Position numbers and translations under genes: made by a program
The notes under the pieces: generated by a model
Told to the model about the DNA's origin: nothing
Databases searched by the model: none
What the model saw: the letters and a program-made list of their open reading frames with translations, nothing else
Origin: Acrasis kona
Taxonomy: Eukaryota > Heterolobosea > Eutetramitea > Acrasida > Acrasidae
Direction: 5' to 3'
DNA length: 64,000 nucleotides
NCBI GenBank assembly: GCA_026419775.2
Contig: JAOPGA020001738.1
Span: forward strand, 1-64,000
Shown: piece after piece, positions 61,123 through 64,000 of the stretch
How the letters are laid out: every line of letters begins with the position of its first letter
How positions within the stretch are numbered: position 1 is the first letter of the stretch

Positions 61123-63460
61123 ATGATCAGGGTAATCCTTCTTTTTGCTTTGGTGGTGCTCTCCGCTTGCCAATTAAGTAAGTTTCTCATCATCATATCA
61201 CAACAACATTTAAAAAGCTCAGAGTGGAATCTGTGTTTTGTCATCAACGTCTAACTACTTACCAACTGGTAATGTAGTAGGAACTGTTACATTTACTAAT
61301 GTAAGCGGCCTAACTAATGTTTTGGTGAATATCGTAAGTCGTGAGCATGATATACATTTTTACTTTTAGGCTTCAGGTCTACCTGCAAACGCACAATTGG
61401 GTTTCCACGTGCATCAATATGGATTCCTAGGCACTTCGGACGGAAGCGGAGCTGGTGGTCACTTCAATCCCTACAACCAATCACATGCCTACCCAAGTGT
61501 AACTTCAAGACACGTTGGTGACCTTGGCAACCTCACAACTTCAGGCACTGGATCGGCAGCTGCAAATTTTACTGTTGACTTGATTCAATTTTCTGGAGTT
61601 GCATCCATTATCGGAAGAGGCCTAATCATTCATGCGGCAGCAGACGATGGTGTAAGTCAACCAACTGGAAACAGTGGAGCAAGAATTGCACAATGTGTTA
61701 TTGGTCTTGCCTCCTCCCCAACCCAATCAGCTATCGCAGACCAGACAGGTGACCTATCTGCAACAGTCGAGTTGTCCCCCACAACTAGCACTGTTCAAAA
61801 CACAAGACAACTGAGTGGAAGAATAATTGCAAAACAAGTTGGATCTGACATAGTCATGTAAGTAACATTTTGTCACGAAATCAATTTACACAATTAAGGA
61901 ACGGTACCATTTGTGGATTCCTACCAAATACTATACACTTAGTTGGCATCACCCAATTCGGTGACATTACTGGCGACCTTTCGAATCTCGGAAACTTGGT
62001 CTTATCAGCAAANGTCACATCAGACGTTAATGGCCTCGTTCCAGTTTTCTTCACATTCTCAAACACTCTACTATCCGCAGTGGTTGGAAGAGGTGTCGCT
62101 ATATTTGAAACAAATACCTCTCAGTCAGTGTAAGTACATTACTACAAACATTTCTCTCAACCATGATAGCATCAATACAAACATTGCTCTGGTTGGAGTG
62201 TTTGGAGTGGTTAATGGAGCACCGGCCGTCCCTCAGTGTCCAATTGAGATTGGAGCTTGTTTGTTGACACCCACTGCAACCAACAACAGCACAGTAGCAG
62301 GAACAGTCATTGTCAAGCACGTCATTAATGATCAAAATGGAGTTTATTTGTACGTTAACATTCGCAACCTCCCACCAAACAGCGTTCACGCCTGGGTAAG
62401 CAATTCATTCGTTCGTTACAACTAACATTTCAAGCACGTCCATCAATACGGTAACATTGGAACAAGCGACGGTAATGGAGCCGGAACTCACTACAATCCA
62501 TACACATACACTCATGCTCTACCCAACAACACCATCAGACACATTGGCGACATGGGCAACTTGCAAGCCGACTCAAACGGTAATTCCGTTTTCACCACTT
62601 ACATGCAGTCAAACCTCACCAGTGGTTTCATCGGAAGCGCATCCGTCATTGGAAGAGCATTCGTCATCCACTCAACATTCGACGATGGAACGCCACCAGT
62701 TGGAAACGCAGGATCACGTCTGGCACAATGTGTAATTGGAATTGCCAATCCAAGCAGCGCACTCGTCAACTCGCCCAGTGCTAACAACACTGCAATCAGC
62801 AACGCTGCTGGTACTTCAGGAACATTTAATGCAACATGCGAAGTCGCTGGAGTCAACTCCAACATTACCGGAAGAGTGGTCTTGACCGAAATCCAACCCA
62901 ACGTACTAAGAGTACAGGCAACTGTTTGTGGCCTCACTCCCAATTACAATCATGGATTCCACGTTCATCAATTCGGAGATTTAACGGGAGCACTAATCAA
63001 CACCAACGTCGCATCACATTACAATCCATTCGGAGCAACTCATGGATATCCAGAGAGCGGAGTGAAACACGTTGGAGATTTGGGCAACATTACGACCAAT
63101 GCTGACGGAGTGGCCTATGTGGACAAGACTGTACAAGGCGTTAGTTTGTTGGGATTCTATTCGGTCATGGGTCGCAGCGTAGTGATTCACAACAATACGG
63201 ACAATGGAGGACAGCCCACCGGTAATTCTGGCAATCCCATTGCTACTTGTGTGATTGGTTATGCATTGGATGTTAATTTGGGAGGAGTTGTTTGCAGAGC
63301 CTCTTCCACTCCTACCTCGAGCGCAACGCCCACTCCAACGCCCACTTTGGCCACTACTCTGGCTCCCACTCCAACGCCCACTTCGTCCAGCGTAATCACT
63401 AGACAGTCATGGCCAATGATGGTTGTTTTGTTGATTGTTACGGCCGTTTGCTTGTTCTAA
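61123..63460 (+). CDS. Surface protein with four Cu/Zn superoxide dismutase-like domains
   Basis: Six exons (61123-61177, 61218-61333, 61370-61857, 61899-62129, 62170-62395, 62435-63460), introns 36-41 nt, 713 residues. After a signal peptide (about 1-16) come four SOD-like domains. Domain 1 keeps FHVHQYG, HFNP, RHVGDLGN and the active-site loop through GNSGARIAQCVIG. Domain 2 lacks the metal-ligand histidines. Domain 3 has HVHQYG, HYNPYTYTHALP and RHIGDMGN. Domain 4 has FHVHQFG, HYNPFGATHGYP, KHVGDLGN and NSGNPIATCVIG. A Ser/Thr/Pro stalk and a hydrophobic end (WPMMVVLLIVTAVCLF) suggest a GPI anchor or C-terminal TM. Active domains would dismutate superoxide at the cell surface or in food vacuoles. 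One undetermined base lies at 62013 inside domain 2. Confidence 0.9.
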
Positions 63461-63576
63461 TAAATATATTAATTCAATGATATCTGTTGTTATTTGCCAC
63501 GTGTGCACGAGATCAAACATTATTTATTTTCGGAGTTGAATTTCCCCTGCACAAAAAACAAAAAATAAACAACAAC

Positions 63577-64000
63577 ATGGAGTACAGGAACTTGGGAAGA
63601 AGCGGAATCAAGGTTTCGGCCTTGTCGATTGGAACAGTGAGTTTTGTTCATATCTGTGTGCTAATTAATGTAGTGGATCACCTTCGGTACACAGATCAAC
63701 ACTGACCAGGCAGTAGATTTGTTCAAGGCAGCTTTCGACGAGGGTTGCAATTTTATTGATTGCGCAGAAGCATACAATGAAGGTGAGGCAGAGAGAATCA
63801 CTGGTCAGGCTTTGAAAAAACTTGGCTGGGACAGATCAGAGTATGTGATCTCCACCAAAATCTTCTGGGGTGGTAAGGGTGTAAACCAACAAGGACTATC
63901 AAGGAAGCATCTTGTAGAGGGCACCAACAAGAGTCTTGAAAGATTGCAACTAGATTACGTAGATTTGTTGTTCTGCCACAGACCAGATACCGAAACCCCA
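63577..64000 (+). CDS. Aldo/keto reductase, voltage-gated K+ channel beta-like (partial)
   Basis: Two exons seen (63577-63636 and 63674 to the window end), intron 37 nt; the gene runs off the right edge after 129 codons. MEYRNLGRSGIKVSALSIGT, WITFGTQ, NFIDCAEAYNEGEAE, STKIFWGG and LDYVDLLFCHRPD follow the Kv-beta/AKR6 pattern; tyrosine in AEAY and lysine in STK are catalytic-type residues. Such proteins are NADPH-dependent reductases and, in animals and plants, channel subunits. The C-terminal half is outside the window. Confidence 0.93.

Noticed and set aside
62013-62013. Undetermined base inside the SOD-like gene
   Set aside because: It changes one codon at most in the degenerate second domain and does not affect the frame; it is a sequencing gap, not biology.

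Overview
The window is nuclear DNA of a unicellular eukaryote. It is AT-rich and gene-dense, with about 38 protein genes in 64 kb. Most multi-exon genes have GT-AG introns of only 31-49 nt, with a few of 76-81 nt, and TAA, TAG and TGA all end genes. The gene set combines amoeboid and flagellate traits: a tail-rich unconventional myosin, a Zn2Cys6 transcription factor, a Rieske sterol desaturase beside a 7-dehydrocholesterol reductase, an IQ/AAA protein of the axonemal dynein regulatory complex, and a selenocysteine tRNA. A heterolobosean (Naegleria or Acrasis kin) fits best. That is an inference from gene content, not a proven placement.

Layout. 1-4.3 kb: secreted M13 metallopeptidase, a decayed coding patch, tRNA-Sec and polyubiquitin. 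4.4-10 kb: a large myosin with three TH1 membrane-binding domains. 10.9-12.3 kb: F-box/LRR protein. 12.3-13.9 kb: a gene-poor stretch with an unresolved coding remnant and an odd tRNA-Val. 13.9-21.2 kb: Zn-cluster regulator, Cys-rich membrane protein and a 1292-residue secreted PAN/mucin protein. 21.5-28.9 kb: a peroxiredoxin-like/RGS fusion, a GST-C tRNA-synthetase cofactor, an alpha/beta hydrolase with a ubiquitin-interacting motif, a Rieske sterol 7-desaturase, a SPRY protein, a small spliced gene and a MYND protein. 29-39.4 kb: Old Yellow Enzyme, RBM25, RPB6, a VIT/vWA protein, tubulin cofactor C and a lipase. 39.5-47 kb: kinesin, DHCR7 and a saccharopine-dehydrogenase-like oxidoreductase. 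47.2-55.6 kb: ZNT5/MSC2-type zinc transporter, LSM12, a His-rich ankyrin/MYND protein and DRC11. 55.6-64 kb: a microprotein, pecanex, a short PIG-G-like protein, a four-domain Cu/Zn-SOD-like surface protein and the start of an aldo/keto reductase.

Spacing is tight. Divergent start codons lie 30, 48 and 92 bp apart, and several convergent genes end within 12-16 bp of each other; one pair overlaps. There are no operons, and neighbours are mostly functionally unrelated. The clearest themes are sterol Delta7 metabolism, zinc handling, cytoskeletal motors, and secreted or redox proteins. I saw no CRISPR array, no intact transposon and no virus-like element. Exon models were built by hand from splice signals and reading frame.
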